A program made the translations under genes and the position numbers. A stretch of 64,000 nucleotides of DNA from positions 62,001 to 126,000 of the forward strand of contig NZ_JOEM01000003.1 in assembly GCF_000718135.1 (NCBI RefSeq). The letters run 5' to 3'. This document shows positions 43,085-51,847 of the stretch, in pieces (position 1 is the first letter of the stretch; every line of letters starts with the position of its first letter). This stretch comes from Streptomyces cyaneofuscatus. GTDB lineage: Bacteria > Actinomycetota > Actinomycetes > Streptomycetales > Streptomycetaceae. The notes beneath the pieces were generated by a model that did no database searches, was not told the DNA's origin, and saw nothing but the letters and a program-made list of their open reading frames with translations.

Positions 43085-43972
43085 ATGGCCACCATCGACC
43101 GGCAGACCGCCACCCTGGCCCTCGCCCATGCCCTCGCCGCCGCCGGGCGCGGTCTCCCCGTCTTCCCCCTGTCCGCCACCAAGCTCCCCGCGCTGCGCTC
43201 CCCTCACCACGGCGAGCAGCCGCCGGTCCACTGCCGGGGCGAGTGCGGTCTGCCCGGCCACGGGGTGCACGACGCGACCACCGACCCCGCGGCCGTGCGC
43301 GCCCTCTTCGCCGCCGCACCCCGGGCCACCGGTTACGGCATCGCCTGCGGACGCGCCCCGCACCGGCTCGTCGGCATCGACCTGGACATCGACACCGCGC
43401 ACGGTAACGACTCGGTGGGCGCACTCCAGCAACTGGCGCTCCAGCACCTGTTCACGATCCCGCCGACGATCACCGTCCTCACCCCGAGCGGCGGCCGCCA
43501 CCTCTGGCTCACCGGCCCCGCCGACACCACGGTCCCCAACTCGGCCGGCCGCCTGGCCCCCGGCATCGACGTTCGCGGCAGCGGCGGCTACCTGGTCGGC
43601 CCCGGCTCGGTCACCGCCCACGGCCGCTACCGCCTGGCCCCCGGCACCGCCCACCTCCCCCCGGCGCCCTGCCCCCGCGCCCTCCTCCGCCTCCTCACCC
43701 CTCCACGCCGCGAATCCACCCCTTCCGGCCATCCCGGCAAGGAAACGCCCCCCGGCCGCCGGGGTGAGGGCCTGATCCAGTTCGTCCTGGCGGCCCACGA
43801 GGGCCAGCGCAACACCCGCCTGTTCTGGGCGGCCTGCCGCGCCTACGAACACGGCTTCGGCGACGCCCTGGCCGACGCCCTCACCGCCGCGGCGGTCCGC
43901 ACGGGCCTCACGGAGCAGGAGGCACGCGCGGCGATCGCGTCGGCGGAGCGGCTGACGCGGGGGCGGGGGTGA
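43085..43972 (+). CDS. Bifunctional primase/polymerase (Prim-Pol) domain protein
   Basis: A 295-aa archaeo-eukaryotic-primase-like protein. The fold landmarks are LPVFPL, a Cys/His insertion VHCRGECGLPGHGVHDATTDP, YGIACGRAPHRLVGIDLDIDT with the catalytic DxD, and TPSGGRHLWL with the His of the sGGxH motif. A C-terminal helical region (GLIQFVLAAHEGQRNTRLFWAACRAYEHG) is typical of Streptomyces members. Usually such proteins belong to plasmids or phages; this copy is outside both AICEs. It starts with ATG at 43085. Confidence 0.82.
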   Translation: MATIDRQTATLALAHALAAAGRGLPVFPLSATKLPALRSPHHGEQPPVHCRGECGLPGHGVHDATTDPAAVRALFAAAPRATGYGIACGRAPHRLVGIDLDIDTAHGNDSVGALQQLALQHLFTIPPTITVLTPSGGRHLWLTGPADTTVPNSAGRLAPGIDVRGSGGYLVGPGSVTAHGRYRLAPGTAHLPPAPCPRALLRLLTPPRRESTPSGHPGKETPPGRRGEGLIQFVLAAHEGQRNTRLFWAACRAYEHGFGDALADALTAAAVRTGLTEQEARAAIASAERLTRGRG

Positions 43973-44039
43973 CATCACCCGGCGGACGACCACTGAAAAG
44001 ACTCTGCCGGCGGCCGCTCCGCCTCACCGGGCGCGCGGC

Positions 44040-44435
44040 CTAGCCAGGGACGCTCCACCACCGGTCCGCCCCCACCCGGGCCAGCTCGGCGTCGTACGCC
44101 CCGGCCTCGAAGTGGAACTCCGGCGGAGCGCCCTCCCCCCTCGGCACCTGCCAGTCCGACCACTGCACGACGTCCCCGAATCGCTGGACGACCACGGAAA
44201 GGTACCCGCAGCACCCGCCCGTGCAGTCGGGTTCGCCCACGTCCACCCGCCGAGGCTCACCGCTGCCCTCCAGCGGCCCACGCTCCCCGACCGGCAGCAC
44301 GACATCCGCGTACGGCCCCCGTCCTCCTTCCCCGACGGCTCCCGCCACCACGTCCTCACCGTTGACCAAGAACCGCAGTTGGGCCACGTACCGGGGCCCC
44401 GGCGGCAGCACCTTGATCTCCAGACGATCGAACAT
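44040..44435 (-). CDS. Hypothetical protein with a Cys cluster
   Basis: A 131-aa soluble protein (MFDRLEIKVLPPGPRYVAQLRFLVNGEDVVA...). It has beta-strand-like alternation and CTGGCCGYLSV near the middle, followed by WSDWQVPRGE and DAELARVGADRWW. Not recognised. It may be a conserved actinobacterial protein of unknown function. Divergent from the next small gene. Confidence 0.6.
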   Translation of the reverse strand: MFDRLEIKVLPPGPRYVAQLRFLVNGEDVVAGAVGEGGRGPYADVVLPVGERGPLEGSGEPRRVDVGEPDCTGGCCGYLSVVVQRFGDVVQWSDWQVPRGEGAPPEFHFEAGAYDAELARVGADRWWSVPG

Positions 44436-44545
44436 CCGGTCAGCGTAAGGCGGCCGACCGGGGATGCTCGGCGCGAGCCGTGCAGGGGTGGCTGGTGGGG
44501 GAACACGAGCCAGCGCTCCACGGGGCGGGTACTAACCTGCCTTCC

Positions 44546-44746
44546 ATGAACGCCCCGGCCAAGCCTGACGGTCCGCTGTCGAAGGCGGAGTTCAACCAGT
44601 TTCGCAACCTTCTCCGCCGCTACTGTGCGCACGAACTGGACCAGTGGGAAAACCTGCAGACCGAGACGCCGTACGGCCCTGTCTACGTACTGCTCACACG
44701 CTCCTTGCCTCCCGGCACCTCCGCCGAGGCTTACCGACCGTTCTGA
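44546..44746 (+). CDS. Small hypothetical protein
   Basis: A 66-aa protein (KAEFNQFRNLLRRYCAHELDQWENLQTETPYGPVYVLLTR). It is helical then beta, without known motifs. Coding support is modest: a start near a GC-rich leader and streptomycete third-position bias. The next 470 bases (44747-45216) hold a hairpin, the att site and nothing else I can support. Confidence 0.5.
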   Translation: MNAPAKPDGPLSKAEFNQFRNLLRRYCAHELDQWENLQTETPYGPVYVLLTRSLPPGTSAEAYRPF

Positions 44747-44915
44747 CCGACAGCCGGAAGTCCCACGACGAGCGCGGCCTGATGCACCGAGCGCGGAAGG
44801 TCGTGCGGGCTGTTCCCGTCCCGCCGAGAAGTAGGGCCGATCCTGGCCCATGTACGGCTCACACGCGCTGGTCGGCACCGGGAAACAGGGACACAGGGTG
44901 AGACAAGGTGAACGC

Positions 44916-44950
44916 AGAGGGCGGGTCTCCACTTCGGAGACCCGCCCTCT
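44916..44950. terminator. Stranded original terminator of tRNA-Ser(TGA)
   Basis: A perfect 15-bp stem, AGAGGGCGGGTCTCC (44916-44930) with 44936-44950, loop ACTTC, 22 bp outside the left att of AICE 2. Before integration this would have stood right behind the tRNA-Ser gene now at 63863. Confidence 0.75.
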
Positions 44951-44972
44951 GACCTGCTACTTCTCTCACCTG

Positions 44973-45031
44973 GCGGTGGGTGTGGGATTTGAACCCACGG
45001 TGACATCGCTGCCACGACGGTTTTCAAGACC
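44973..45031. repeat. Left att of AICE 2 (59-bp tRNA-Ser fragment)
   Basis: Identical over 59 bases to 63862-63920 and ends within the anticodon arm. The tRNA 5' half is absent here. Confidence 0.88.
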
Positions 45032-45216
45032 TTTCGGCCGGTGGAAGGCTTCCGGTCTCCGCCGCAGGTCAGAGGGACATAAGGGTCCCAGCAGAGCCAT
45101 AGTCATCGTTGTCGTGCCCGCTACGTGCCCCACAGGCGTGATCGTGCCTGTTGAGCCAGGGATCCACCTCTTCAATGCCCCAAACCGCAGCGTCCCGCGA
45201 AGGTACGTTGTCAATC

Positions 45217-45696
45217 ATGGCCACCCAGATCTTCACCTTGGTCGGCGTCCTGGTCGGCGCCTTGACGTCCTACTTCGCAACAACCGTGGCTGAGCGGGCC
45301 AAGTTTCGGCGGGAGACGGCCACGCGTTGGGACGAGCGGAAGCTTGACACGTACATCGAGTACCTGACGTGCATCAAGGAAATCCAGAGGGCCGCCATGG
45401 AAGCCGGACGGGTTCGTGACCAGGGAGCGGACGCGTCCGACGCTTTGAACGAGATGGAGGCCAGCGAGAACAGAAGGTCGGTCCTCTTCGAGACCTTCAT
45501 TCTGTTGAGCAACGAGCAGGCTGCCACCGCCGCTCACACGGTCAACCAGCGGACATGGGAGCTGCTGAGGCTTGCCCGGATCCCCTCAAGCGGCATAGCC
45601 GAACTCCGCACGATTCCGCTGGTGGAGGCACTCAACGTGCTCCACGAGGCAGCGCGATCCGATCTGACGATATCGAGCAGCGTTCCCGTCCGGTGA
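45217..45696 (+). CDS. N-terminally anchored small protein of AICE 2
   Basis: A 159-aa protein. One membrane helix at the N-terminus (IFTLVGVLVGALTSYFATTVAE) is followed by a long helical soluble part (RRETATRWDERKLDTYIEYLTCIKEIQRAAMEAGRVRD...). Proteins of this design are common hypothetical cargo at the edges of Streptomyces elements. Same general topology as the 18969 gene of AICE 1. Function unknown. Confidence 0.65.
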   Translation: MATQIFTLVGVLVGALTSYFATTVAERAKFRRETATRWDERKLDTYIEYLTCIKEIQRAAMEAGRVRDQGADASDALNEMEASENRRSVLFETFILLSNEQAATAAHTVNQRTWELLRLARIPSSGIAELRTIPLVEALNVLHEAARSDLTISSSVPVR

Positions 45697-45722
45697 GGTC
45701 TGCGCGCGCCGGGACACGCAGC

Positions 45723-45752
45723 GGCCCCCGACCACGTTCATGGTCAGGGGCC
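45723..45752. terminator. Terminator behind the AICE 2 integrase
   Basis: GGCCCCCGACCA (45723-45734) pairs with TGGTCAGGGGCC (45741-45752). Exactly the same arms occur at 63823-63853 beside the other end, with a different loop. Confidence 0.75.
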
Positions 45753-45780
45753 ACTGGACCAAGTGAGGGTGGCGGATCCT

Positions 45781-46926
45781 TCAGTCCGAAGTGGCTTCCG
45801 CAGAGCCTCCGTTTTCGGCGTCCGACGCGCTGAGCCAGAAGTCCGATGCCTCCGCCACCTGGTCGTCACGGCCAGCAACCGGCCGTGCGTAGTGCCGAGT
45901 GGTCACGCTCGCGTTCGAGTGCCCGAGCCGGTGCGCGGCGGTCATCACGCCGTACCGGTCGGCGACCCACGTGCCGTGCGAGGCGCGGAGATCGTGCGGC
46001 GTGACGTCGGTGAGCCCGGCAGCCGCCACAGCGGGATCGAAGTACGCCTTCCGCCACTGGTTGTAACGCAGAGGCTTGCCGCCGGGCGTGACGAAGAGGA
46101 GAGCGTCCTCCCCGCCGGGCATGGCCTCCAGGTGCCGGCCGATCCGCGCCGCGAGTGACGGCCCGATCCGCAGGACCCGTTTCTGATGGGACTTGGGGGT
46201 GTCGAAGACGAGGGTGCCGTTCGCTTCGGCCAGGTTCTCGTCGACGAGGACCAGGCCGCCGGACACATCGATGTCCGCTCGCCGGAGCGCGAACGCCTCC
46301 CCGACCCGCAGACCCGCGTAGGCGAGCAAGGAGATCAGCAGGTCATGCGGTTTCGTCGCGCTCCGCACGATCCGTGAGGCTTCCAGCGGGGTGAGGATGT
46401 GCGGCTCGGTCTGCGGCATGCGAGGCAGCTTCACGCCTCTGCACGGTGTCTGCCCGATCATCTCGTTGTCGACGGCGGCCCGCATGATCTGCGAGAGCAC
46501 CCGGTAGGCCTGCCTGATCCGCGAGGCGCTGAGACCACGGGTCTTCATCGCACCGACCCATTCGACGATGGTGATCGGCCGGAGGCTGGAAAGCTCACGG
46601 TCACCGAGCGCCGGAACGATCAGCGAGTTGATCAGGGATCGGTACGACGCCTGTGTCTTGTGCTTGAGCTGCGGGGAGACCGCGGTGAGCCATCGTGCCG
46701 ACCAGTCGCGGACGGTGGTCCGTCCCTCGGCGGGGTCGAGCCAGCGGCCCTCCTCCATCTCGATGCGCTTCCGTGCCAGCCAGCGATCGGCGTCCGTCGT
46801 TGTCGGGAACGTCTGATCGGCTGCACGCAGTACGCCGTCAGGCCCCGGATACCGAGCCTGGAACCGGCCGGACGGCAGCTTCCGAATCCGGCCGAAGGCA
46901 CGTCGGGACTTGCGCTTGGCGGCCAT
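45781..46926 (-). CDS. int: Tyrosine-recombinase integrase of AICE 2
   Basis: A 381-aa recombinase with the full catalytic set: Arg207 (AGLRVGE), His311-Arg314 (TPHDLRASHG), His336 (RLGHSNAS) and Tyr346 (TRHYARP). The N-terminal AP2-like arm domain reads RKLPSGRFQARYPGPDG, and a SAM-like core-binding domain follows. It lacks the Cys-rich insertion of the AICE 1 enzyme and belongs to a different subfamily, consistent with a different tRNA target. ATGA-type overlap with xis. Confidence 0.92.
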   Translation of the reverse strand: MAAKRKSRRAFGRIRKLPSGRFQARYPGPDGVLRAADQTFPTTTDADRWLARKRIEMEEGRWLDPAEGRTTVRDWSARWLTAVSPQLKHKTQASYRSLINSLIVPALGDRELSSLRPITIVEWVGAMKTRGLSASRIRQAYRVLSQIMRAAVDNEMIGQTPCRGVKLPRMPQTEPHILTPLEASRIVRSATKPHDLLISLLAYAGLRVGEAFALRRADIDVSGGLVLVDENLAEANGTLVFDTPKSHQKRVLRIGPSLAARIGRHLEAMPGGEDALLFVTPGGKPLRYNQWRKAYFDPAVAAAGLTDVTPHDLRASHGTWVADRYGVMTAAHRLGHSNASVTTRHYARPVAGRDDQVAEASDFWLSASDAENGGSAEATSD

Positions 46927-47156
46927 CAGGCGGCCCTCCGGTACGAGTACGCCGAGACGGACCGCAGGGCGATCGGCGCCACCGTGTGGGCACTGACGTA
47001 CTCCTCCACGGCGCTCTCGGGGATGCGGACGTGTCGGCCGACCTTGACGAACGTGATGCGGCGTTCCTCGATGAGCCGGCGGGGGAAGCGGAGACCGGTG
47101 CCGAGTCGTTCGGCGACCTGATTCACGGTGAGCAGTCGGTCCGCCACGGTCACCAC
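46926..47156 (-). CDS. xis: Excisionase, helix-turn-helix
   Basis: A 76-aa protein with LLTVNQVAERLGTGLRFPRRLIEERRITFVKVGRHVRIPESAVEEYV, an excisionase-type MerR HTH. Tandem GTG codons at 47156 and 47153 overlap the rep stop. It should control directionality of Int. Confidence 0.85.
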   Translation of the reverse strand: MVTVADRLLTVNQVAERLGTGLRFPRRLIEERRITFVKVGRHVRIPESAVEEYVSAHTVAPIALRSVSAYSYRRAA

Positions 47157-48565
47157 TCCCCCTCGTCGGCAGTGCGGCCCTTCAGTGCGTCGCGGGCGGT
47201 CTCGCGGTTGGTCTGGAGGTCACGGGCGATGGTGGCAGCGAGAGCGCCTTCGCCGGGGGTGTGCCCGTGGCCGACGTACTGCCAGTCCGTCAGGACGAGG
47301 ACCGTGTCCGGTTCACGGTCGGCCAGGCCGAGGACGGTCGCCTCCTGTGAAGCGCGGTAGTCGGCGCGTTCCTGGCGGAGGGCACCGAGGGTCGTCGAGT
47401 AGGTGCGGGACTTGGACGAGAAGTGGCCGCGGAAGCCGAGCATGTGGGCCCAGGCCCAGAGACGTCGGTCCGGATAGAGGCTGTCGAGCTCACGGCATGC
47501 GGTGATGAGCCGACGGGTGTGATCGGGAACGCGGTGGCGGTTGAGTTCGGCGAGTTCACCGATACGGCGGTCCAGGGTGCCGGTGTTCTCGGCGGCTTTG
47601 GTGGCGTACTTGGCCACGTACGAGGCGACCGCCTGTTCAGTGACATCTGAACCTTCGCCGAAGGCCTTGACCGGGCGGACGTCCAGCTGTCGTCCCCATC
47701 GGAAGGTCCGGGACGACTGATCACCGGCAGCCGGGACGGAGACCGACGTGTACGAGTGCGCGGCTGCGGCCCGTATCGCGTCGGTGAGGAGATCGACCGT
47801 GGCCCAAGAAGGCGGCGGAGTGCAAGGTCCCTCCGGGCCGTCGAGACGTACGACGGCGTGGAAGTGGAGGGCTCCACGCTTCTGGAATTCGGCGACCTTG
47901 CCGAAGGAGACGCGGAGGTGGTCGCCCAGCTCACGGCGTGGGATGCCCGCGTGGATGGCGAGTTCGCGGCGGAGTCGGGTGGTGAAGCGCTGCCAGAGCT
48001 CCCCGGCATGGTTGTTGAAGAGCACGGCGCCCGCGTAGTCGTAGGTCTCCGGATCAAGGGCGGAGCCCAGGTCCCCGGAATCCGAGGCGTGCGCTGTGCC
48101 GCACCGGCAGGTGCCCCGGTCGGGGCGGTTGTGGACGGGGCCGAACGAGGGTGCGGTGAGGGTGGCGAAGACGCGCGGGTGGTCGCGGACGGCGGCGGTG
48201 ATGTCGCGGCGGTCGTCTCCGGCGAGGCCGGCGCGGATCAGGTGGTAGGTGTCGCCCGCGTAGGTCCAGGCGCAGGAGGGGCAGCGGGAGGCGCGGCGGT
48301 TGCCGCAGGCGATGCGGAGGCGCCCGCCCGGCTCGTACGCGGTCGAGTAGCGGTGCAGGGTCTCGCCGGTCGTCTTGTCCTTGTGGGTTACCCAGCCGCT
48401 CAGATGGACGGGGTCGGCACAGCCGCCGGTGCGGCGGATCTGGTCCTCCCAGCGGGTGTAGTCGGAGGCCGAGGCCACCCGGAGGACGTCCCCGAGGACG
48501 GTCGGGTCGAGCTGTGGGGCGGACATGGACCGCTTCTGTTTCGAGGGTGAGGGCCGGTGGGCCAT
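47150..48565 (-). CDS. RepSA-type replication initiator
   Basis: A 471-aa protein homologous to the AICE 1 initiator throughout: GGRLRIACGNRRASRCPSCAWTYAGDTYHLIRAGL, the FATLTAPSFGPVHNRP block, the HUH-like LHFHAVVR and VASYVAKYATK with the probable nicking Tyr. The ATG at 48565 has GGAAGGAA upstream; MSAPQLD (48526) is an alternative. Needed for replication of the excised circle. Confidence 0.88.
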   Translation of the reverse strand: MAHRPSPSKQKRSMSAPQLDPTVLGDVLRVASASDYTRWEDQIRRTGGCADPVHLSGWVTHKDKTTGETLHRYSTAYEPGGRLRIACGNRRASRCPSCAWTYAGDTYHLIRAGLAGDDRRDITAAVRDHPRVFATLTAPSFGPVHNRPDRGTCRCGTAHASDSGDLGSALDPETYDYAGAVLFNNHAGELWQRFTTRLRRELAIHAGIPRRELGDHLRVSFGKVAEFQKRGALHFHAVVRLDGPEGPCTPPPSWATVDLLTDAIRAAAAHSYTSVSVPAAGDQSSRTFRWGRQLDVRPVKAFGEGSDVTEQAVASYVAKYATKAAENTGTLDRRIGELAELNRHRVPDHTRRLITACRELDSLYPDRRLWAWAHMLGFRGHFSSKSRTYSTTLGALRQERADYRASQEATVLGLADREPDTVLVLTDWQYVGHGHTPGEGALAATIARDLQTNRETARDALKGRTADEGEW

Positions 48566-48656
48566 GCTGGGGGTTCCTTCCGGTTGCGAGATCGATCGGT
48601 GGGCACGGCTCCCGGGCGGCGGATGCTTGGCGGTATCGAGGCCGCCCGGGGGCCGG

Positions 48657-48968
48657 TCAGCGGCGTTTGGCGTCGGACGCGATCAGGGAGCGCAGGACGA
48701 CCGCGCAGACGGCGACCGATGCGCTGGTGACGGCGACCGCCAGGAGCAGCGAGACCAGGACGGTGCCGACGATCAGGACGACGGCGGTACCGGCACCGAC
48801 GAGCGCGACCGCGGTGCCGGGGGTGAGCTGTACGACCGGACGGATCGGCGGAGGGGCGGCGGGTGCCGGGGCAGGCGTGCCCGGCGTGATGGTGGTCGGC
48901 TGGACGACGGCGGGCGGGGTGACCAGGCCCGAGGGCTGCGGCATGGTCGGGATCTTGGGCTGGAACAT
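48657..48968 (-). CDS. SpdD-like membrane protein
   Basis: A 103-aa protein with a Pro-rich head and a hydrophobic half (TAVALVGAGTAVVLIVGTVLVSLLLAVAVTSASVAVCAVVLRSLI). It matches the AICE 1 protein at 24586 in the membrane part. Probably involved in intramycelial spread. Confidence 0.75.
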   Translation of the reverse strand: MFQPKIPTMPQPSGLVTPPAVVQPTTITPGTPAPAPAAPPPIRPVVQLTPGTAVALVGAGTAVVLIVGTVLVSLLLAVAVTSASVAVCAVVLRSLIASDAKRR

Positions 48969-48995
48969 GGGTGGTTCTCCTCTCCCGGGCGCGGG

Positions 48996-49151
48996 CTACT
49001 TGACGGCGGTGTCGATGACGGAGGCGAAGAGGCTGTCGGCGAGGAGGTAGCCGCCGAGGAGGAGCACGCAGATCAGCCACACCGGCGGGCGGAAGAGCTT
49101 GATGCCGAGGTAGCCGACGACCAGCAGGGCGATCCAGAGGGGGACGTCCAT
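48996..49151 (-). CDS. Short membrane protein (51 aa)
   Basis: The complement from the ATG at 49151 reads MDVPLWIALLVVGYLGIKLF, then RPPVWLICVLLLGGYLLAD and SLFASVIDTAVK, ending in TAG. There are two membrane helices separated by a short loop. It fills the gap between the SpdD-like gene and the 63-aa transfer protein and has AGGAG upstream of the start. A spread-operon component by position. No counterpart seen in AICE 1. Confidence 0.65.
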   Translation of the reverse strand: MDVPLWIALLVVGYLGIKLFRPPVWLICVLLLGGYLLADSLFASVIDTAVK

Positions 49152-49163
49152 GGACGCTGTCTC

Positions 49164-49355
49164 CTAACGGACGGTGCAGCGGTGGGTACGGGCGGCGAGT
49201 TGGGCGGCGGTCGGGCTGGAGTAGTCGGCGGACCAGCCGCAGCGGTCGGCCGTGCAGACGGCGGCGTGGACGGTGCGGCCGGTGCGGTCGCGGTGGGTGC
49301 CGATCTGCACGGGGCCGATACGCATCACGGAGTGGAAGCTGTCGCGGGCGGGCAT
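49164..49355 (-). CDS. Mobile-element transfer protein (small, Cys-containing)
   Basis: A 63-aa homologue of the 24385 protein (MRIGPVQIGTHRDRTGRTVHAAVCTADRCGWSADYSSPTAAQLAARTHRC). Cys and His positions are conserved between the two elements. Confidence 0.78.
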   Translation of the reverse strand: MPARDSFHSVMRIGPVQIGTHRDRTGRTVHAAVCTADRCGWSADYSSPTAAQLAARTHRCTVR

Positions 49356-49360
49356 GCCGG

Positions 49361-49546
49361 TCAGCCCCTGTCGGTCGTCGGGTCGGTGTACTGGGCACGG
49401 ATGCTGCGGGCGGCGGCCGGGTCGTCGACGCGCCGTGCGGCTTCCTCGGCGAGCAGGTGGGCGAGGAAGGGGCGTCCGGCTGCGGCCATCTCACGCGCTC
49501 CGTCGAGGTAGTCGGCCACGGTGAGGTCGTCGGGATCGTGGGTCAT
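49361..49546 (-). CDS. Small helical hypothetical protein
   Basis: A 61-aa acidic helical protein (LTVADYLDGAREMAAAGRPFLAHLLAEEAARR). It lies tightly between two transfer genes. Unknown function. Confidence 0.6.
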   Translation of the reverse strand: MTHDPDDLTVADYLDGAREMAAAGRPFLAHLLAEEAARRVDDPAAARSIRAQYTDPTTDRG

Positions 49547-49564
49547 CTCAGTTCTCCTTCGCGG

Positions 49565-50224
49565 TCAGCTGAGGCGGGCGGCGATGGCGTCGGCGAGGTG
49601 GGGCGGAACGCCGAGGCGGGAGCGGAGGGTGTCGGTGTCGATCGGTGCTCCGGTGCGGGTGCGGTACTCGTCGGCGACCTTGCGGGCGTGGTCGATCAGC
49701 ACGGCGGGAACGGGCGGCTCCGGGGGCGGGGGCGAGGACAGAGCCGTTGTCGCAGGGGGTTCATCGGCCGGGGATGGGATCGGGGCGGCGTCAGGCACAC
49801 GCGCCGGCCCGACGTCCTTCGTCTCCGTGACGACGGCTGACGGAACCGGCTCCGGCTTCCCCGACGAGTGGGCGAGGAGAGTGCCGCCGAGGAAGGCGAG
49901 TGCGGGCCATCCGGCGATGCCGAGCCGGAGCGGGGCCGGCGGGTCGGCCAGGTCGAGGAACCCGGCGGTGGCGACGTTGGCGCCGAGCGAGGCGAACAGG
50001 GCGATCAGGAACCAGCACCAGGCCAACCGGGACGGACCCTCGCTGCGCAGCCGACGCCAGGCGGCGACAAGGAGCAGGTCGACGCTGACCGGGTAGGCCC
50101 ATGCCTTCCAGCCGTCCTGTCCGGCCGCGGCGGCGAGGTCGTGCAGGTGCGCGAAGGACAGAGCTCCGGCGATGACCGCCTGGATCAACACCGCGTCGAT
50201 CCGGAGACCGTGCCGGGCGCCCAT
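49565..50224 (-). CDS. DUF2637 membrane protein, Spd (spread) protein
   Basis: A 219-aa paralogue of the AICE 1 protein at 23678. The block RIDAVLIQAVIAGALSFAHL...SVDLLLVAAWRR is identical in long stretches, with four membrane helices. The C-terminal LIDHARKVADEYRTRTG...LGVPPHLADAIAARL is also kept. The strong conservation compared with neighbours suggests recent exchange or strong constraint. Confidence 0.85.
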   Translation of the reverse strand: MGARHGLRIDAVLIQAVIAGALSFAHLHDLAAAAGQDGWKAWAYPVSVDLLLVAAWRRLRSEGPSRLAWCWFLIALFASLGANVATAGFLDLADPPAPLRLGIAGWPALAFLGGTLLAHSSGKPEPVPSAVVTETKDVGPARVPDAAPIPSPADEPPATTALSSPPPPEPPVPAVLIDHARKVADEYRTRTGAPIDTDTLRSRLGVPPHLADAIAARLS

Positions 50225-50409
50225 CAGGAGTCCTCAGCGGGGTCGGAGTCGTCCGGGAACGTGCCCGGCGGCGGCTCCGGCAGCGACACGGCGAGGGACG
50301 GGCTGACGACGTCCACGAAGTCGAGGTCGGCGTCGGCCATGTCGGCGTACAGGGCGAGTTGGCCGAGCAGAAGCACCGTCCGGGCGAAGTCCTCGCAATC
50401 GGGGCACAT
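50224..50409 (-). CDS. Small acidic protein with CxxC
   Basis: A 61-aa protein beginning MCPDCEDFARTVLLLGQLALYADMADADLD. The ATG at 50409 has GGGAGA at SD distance; an upstream in-frame ATG at 50433 is less likely. Its end meets the DUF2637 start. Unknown. Confidence 0.6.
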   Translation of the reverse strand: MCPDCEDFARTVLLLGQLALYADMADADLDFVDVVSPSLAVSLPEPPPGTFPDDSDPAEDS

Positions 50410-50492
50410 GGCGGTTCTCCCTTCTCTGGGCATGGCAGTGGTAGGAACTCGGCGCGAAGACGGTCACGCCTACCGAATGGGGGGGGGAGAGA

Positions 50493-51845
50493 TCAGGCAG
50501 TGGCCGGAGAGGCCTTCGCCGATGGCACAAGGTTGGTGGCGGTGCCGGTGGTGGGCCGGAAAGGGGCCAGCTCGGGCAGGTCCGGGGTCCTGTCGGCGTA
50601 CCGGTTGCAGAGGTTCACGGCCTGGCGGAGCGAGGTGTGCGGAGCGCGGATGCGGTGCCAACCGCCGGACGCGTCTCCCGCGATGGCGAGGCCTCGCAGT
50701 TCGGCGGGAATCTGGATGGCGGCGAGGACCGCGTCCGGGGCGATGTCGCCGAAGGCCATGTTGGCGGAGGTCTCGTCGTTGAGACGGTGGGCGGTGCGGC
50801 CGGTGAGTTGGGCGCGGAGCATGGTGATGCCCTTGCCGAGTTCGGAGCCGAAGCGCTGTCCGCAGATTTCGAGGTAGATACCGGCGGCGCGGCCGAGCTG
50901 CGCGAGACGGACCAGGGCGGTGATGATGCGGTCCCGCCGCCTCTCCTCCTCCTTCGTTGCGTACAGGGCGAGTTCGGCCACCTCGTCGACCAGGACGACG
51001 ACCGGGGTCGGGCGGAGCTCATCGGACAGGTCCCAGATGTCGGCGGCGATCTCCGCGTCCGGCACATCGACGGTGATGCGCTGCTGGGTACGGATGAGGC
51101 GGTAGACGTCCGCCATCCGCGCCACGAGTGCATCGAGGAGTTCGGCAGCGGTGTCCGGGCTGTCGGCCAGCGCTGAGAACCGGCGCGCCAGCGGGAAGAG
51201 TTCGACCCCCTGCTTGCAGTCGATGCCGACGAGGGCGACGTCCAGAGGAGCAAGGCCGGCGACCAGGTTGCGTTGGTAGACCGACTTGCCGGACTCCGTG
51301 GCGCCGAGGGTGAGGGCGTGAGGTATCGCGCGGTAGTCGCGGTAGTGCACCGACCCGTCCTCCCGAAGGGCGACCGGTACCCGCATCGCCCGGGTCTCCG
51401 TCTCAGCAGGCATCTGCACCCGCTTGAGCACGTCGTATCCGGTCATCCGCACCTCGACGACACCGGACCGCACCTCACGCGAGGTCACGCCGAACATCGA
51501 GAACGAGTGCCGAAGCCGGTCCGAGGCCGCAGCGATGTCGAAGACGTCCTGGCCGGGGCGGAGCTTGAGTCGGAGGACCAGGCCGGTGCGAGTCGCCCGC
51601 AGTCGCCGGATACGCGGTGGGCGGGGCTCAGGTATCGGCCGGTTGGTGGCCCGAGCCAGGGCTAACCGCCACCGCGCCGGCGGAACGGTCAACCCGCACG
51701 CGTCCATGACCGAGCGGTACCGGACCAGGACCCGCAGCGCGGCCAGGGTGACCCCGAAGGCCAGCCAGTACCAGGCGGGCCGCCGCCACCGCAGGAGACC
51801 CGCAGCGGCGACGACCAGCACCAGAGCGACCGTGAAGGCGGTCAT
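50493..51845 (-). CDS. traB: TraB-type FtsK/SpoIIIE DNA translocase
   Basis: A 450-aa translocase, the same length as the AICE 1 protein and collinear. It has an N-terminal membrane helix (MTAFTVALVLVVAAAGLL), Walker A GATESGKS, IDCKQGVE, Walker B VVVLVDEVAEL, ICGQRFGSELGKG and TGRTAHRLNDETSANMAFGD. The ATG at 51845 is two bases from the preceding stop; longer forms run into the neighbour in another frame. It should form the hexameric pump for double-stranded DNA. Confidence 0.9.
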   Translation of the reverse strand: MTAFTVALVLVVAAAGLLRWRRPAWYWLAFGVTLAALRVLVRYRSVMDACGLTVPPARWRLALARATNRPIPEPRPPRIRRLRATRTGLVLRLKLRPGQDVFDIAAASDRLRHSFSMFGVTSREVRSGVVEVRMTGYDVLKRVQMPAETETRAMRVPVALREDGSVHYRDYRAIPHALTLGATESGKSVYQRNLVAGLAPLDVALVGIDCKQGVELFPLARRFSALADSPDTAAELLDALVARMADVYRLIRTQQRITVDVPDAEIAADIWDLSDELRPTPVVVLVDEVAELALYATKEEERRRDRIITALVRLAQLGRAAGIYLEICGQRFGSELGKGITMLRAQLTGRTAHRLNDETSANMAFGDIAPDAVLAAIQIPAELRGLAIAGDASGGWHRIRAPHTSLRQAVNLCNRYADRTPDLPELAPFRPTTGTATNLVPSAKASPATA

Positions 51846-51847
51846 GA

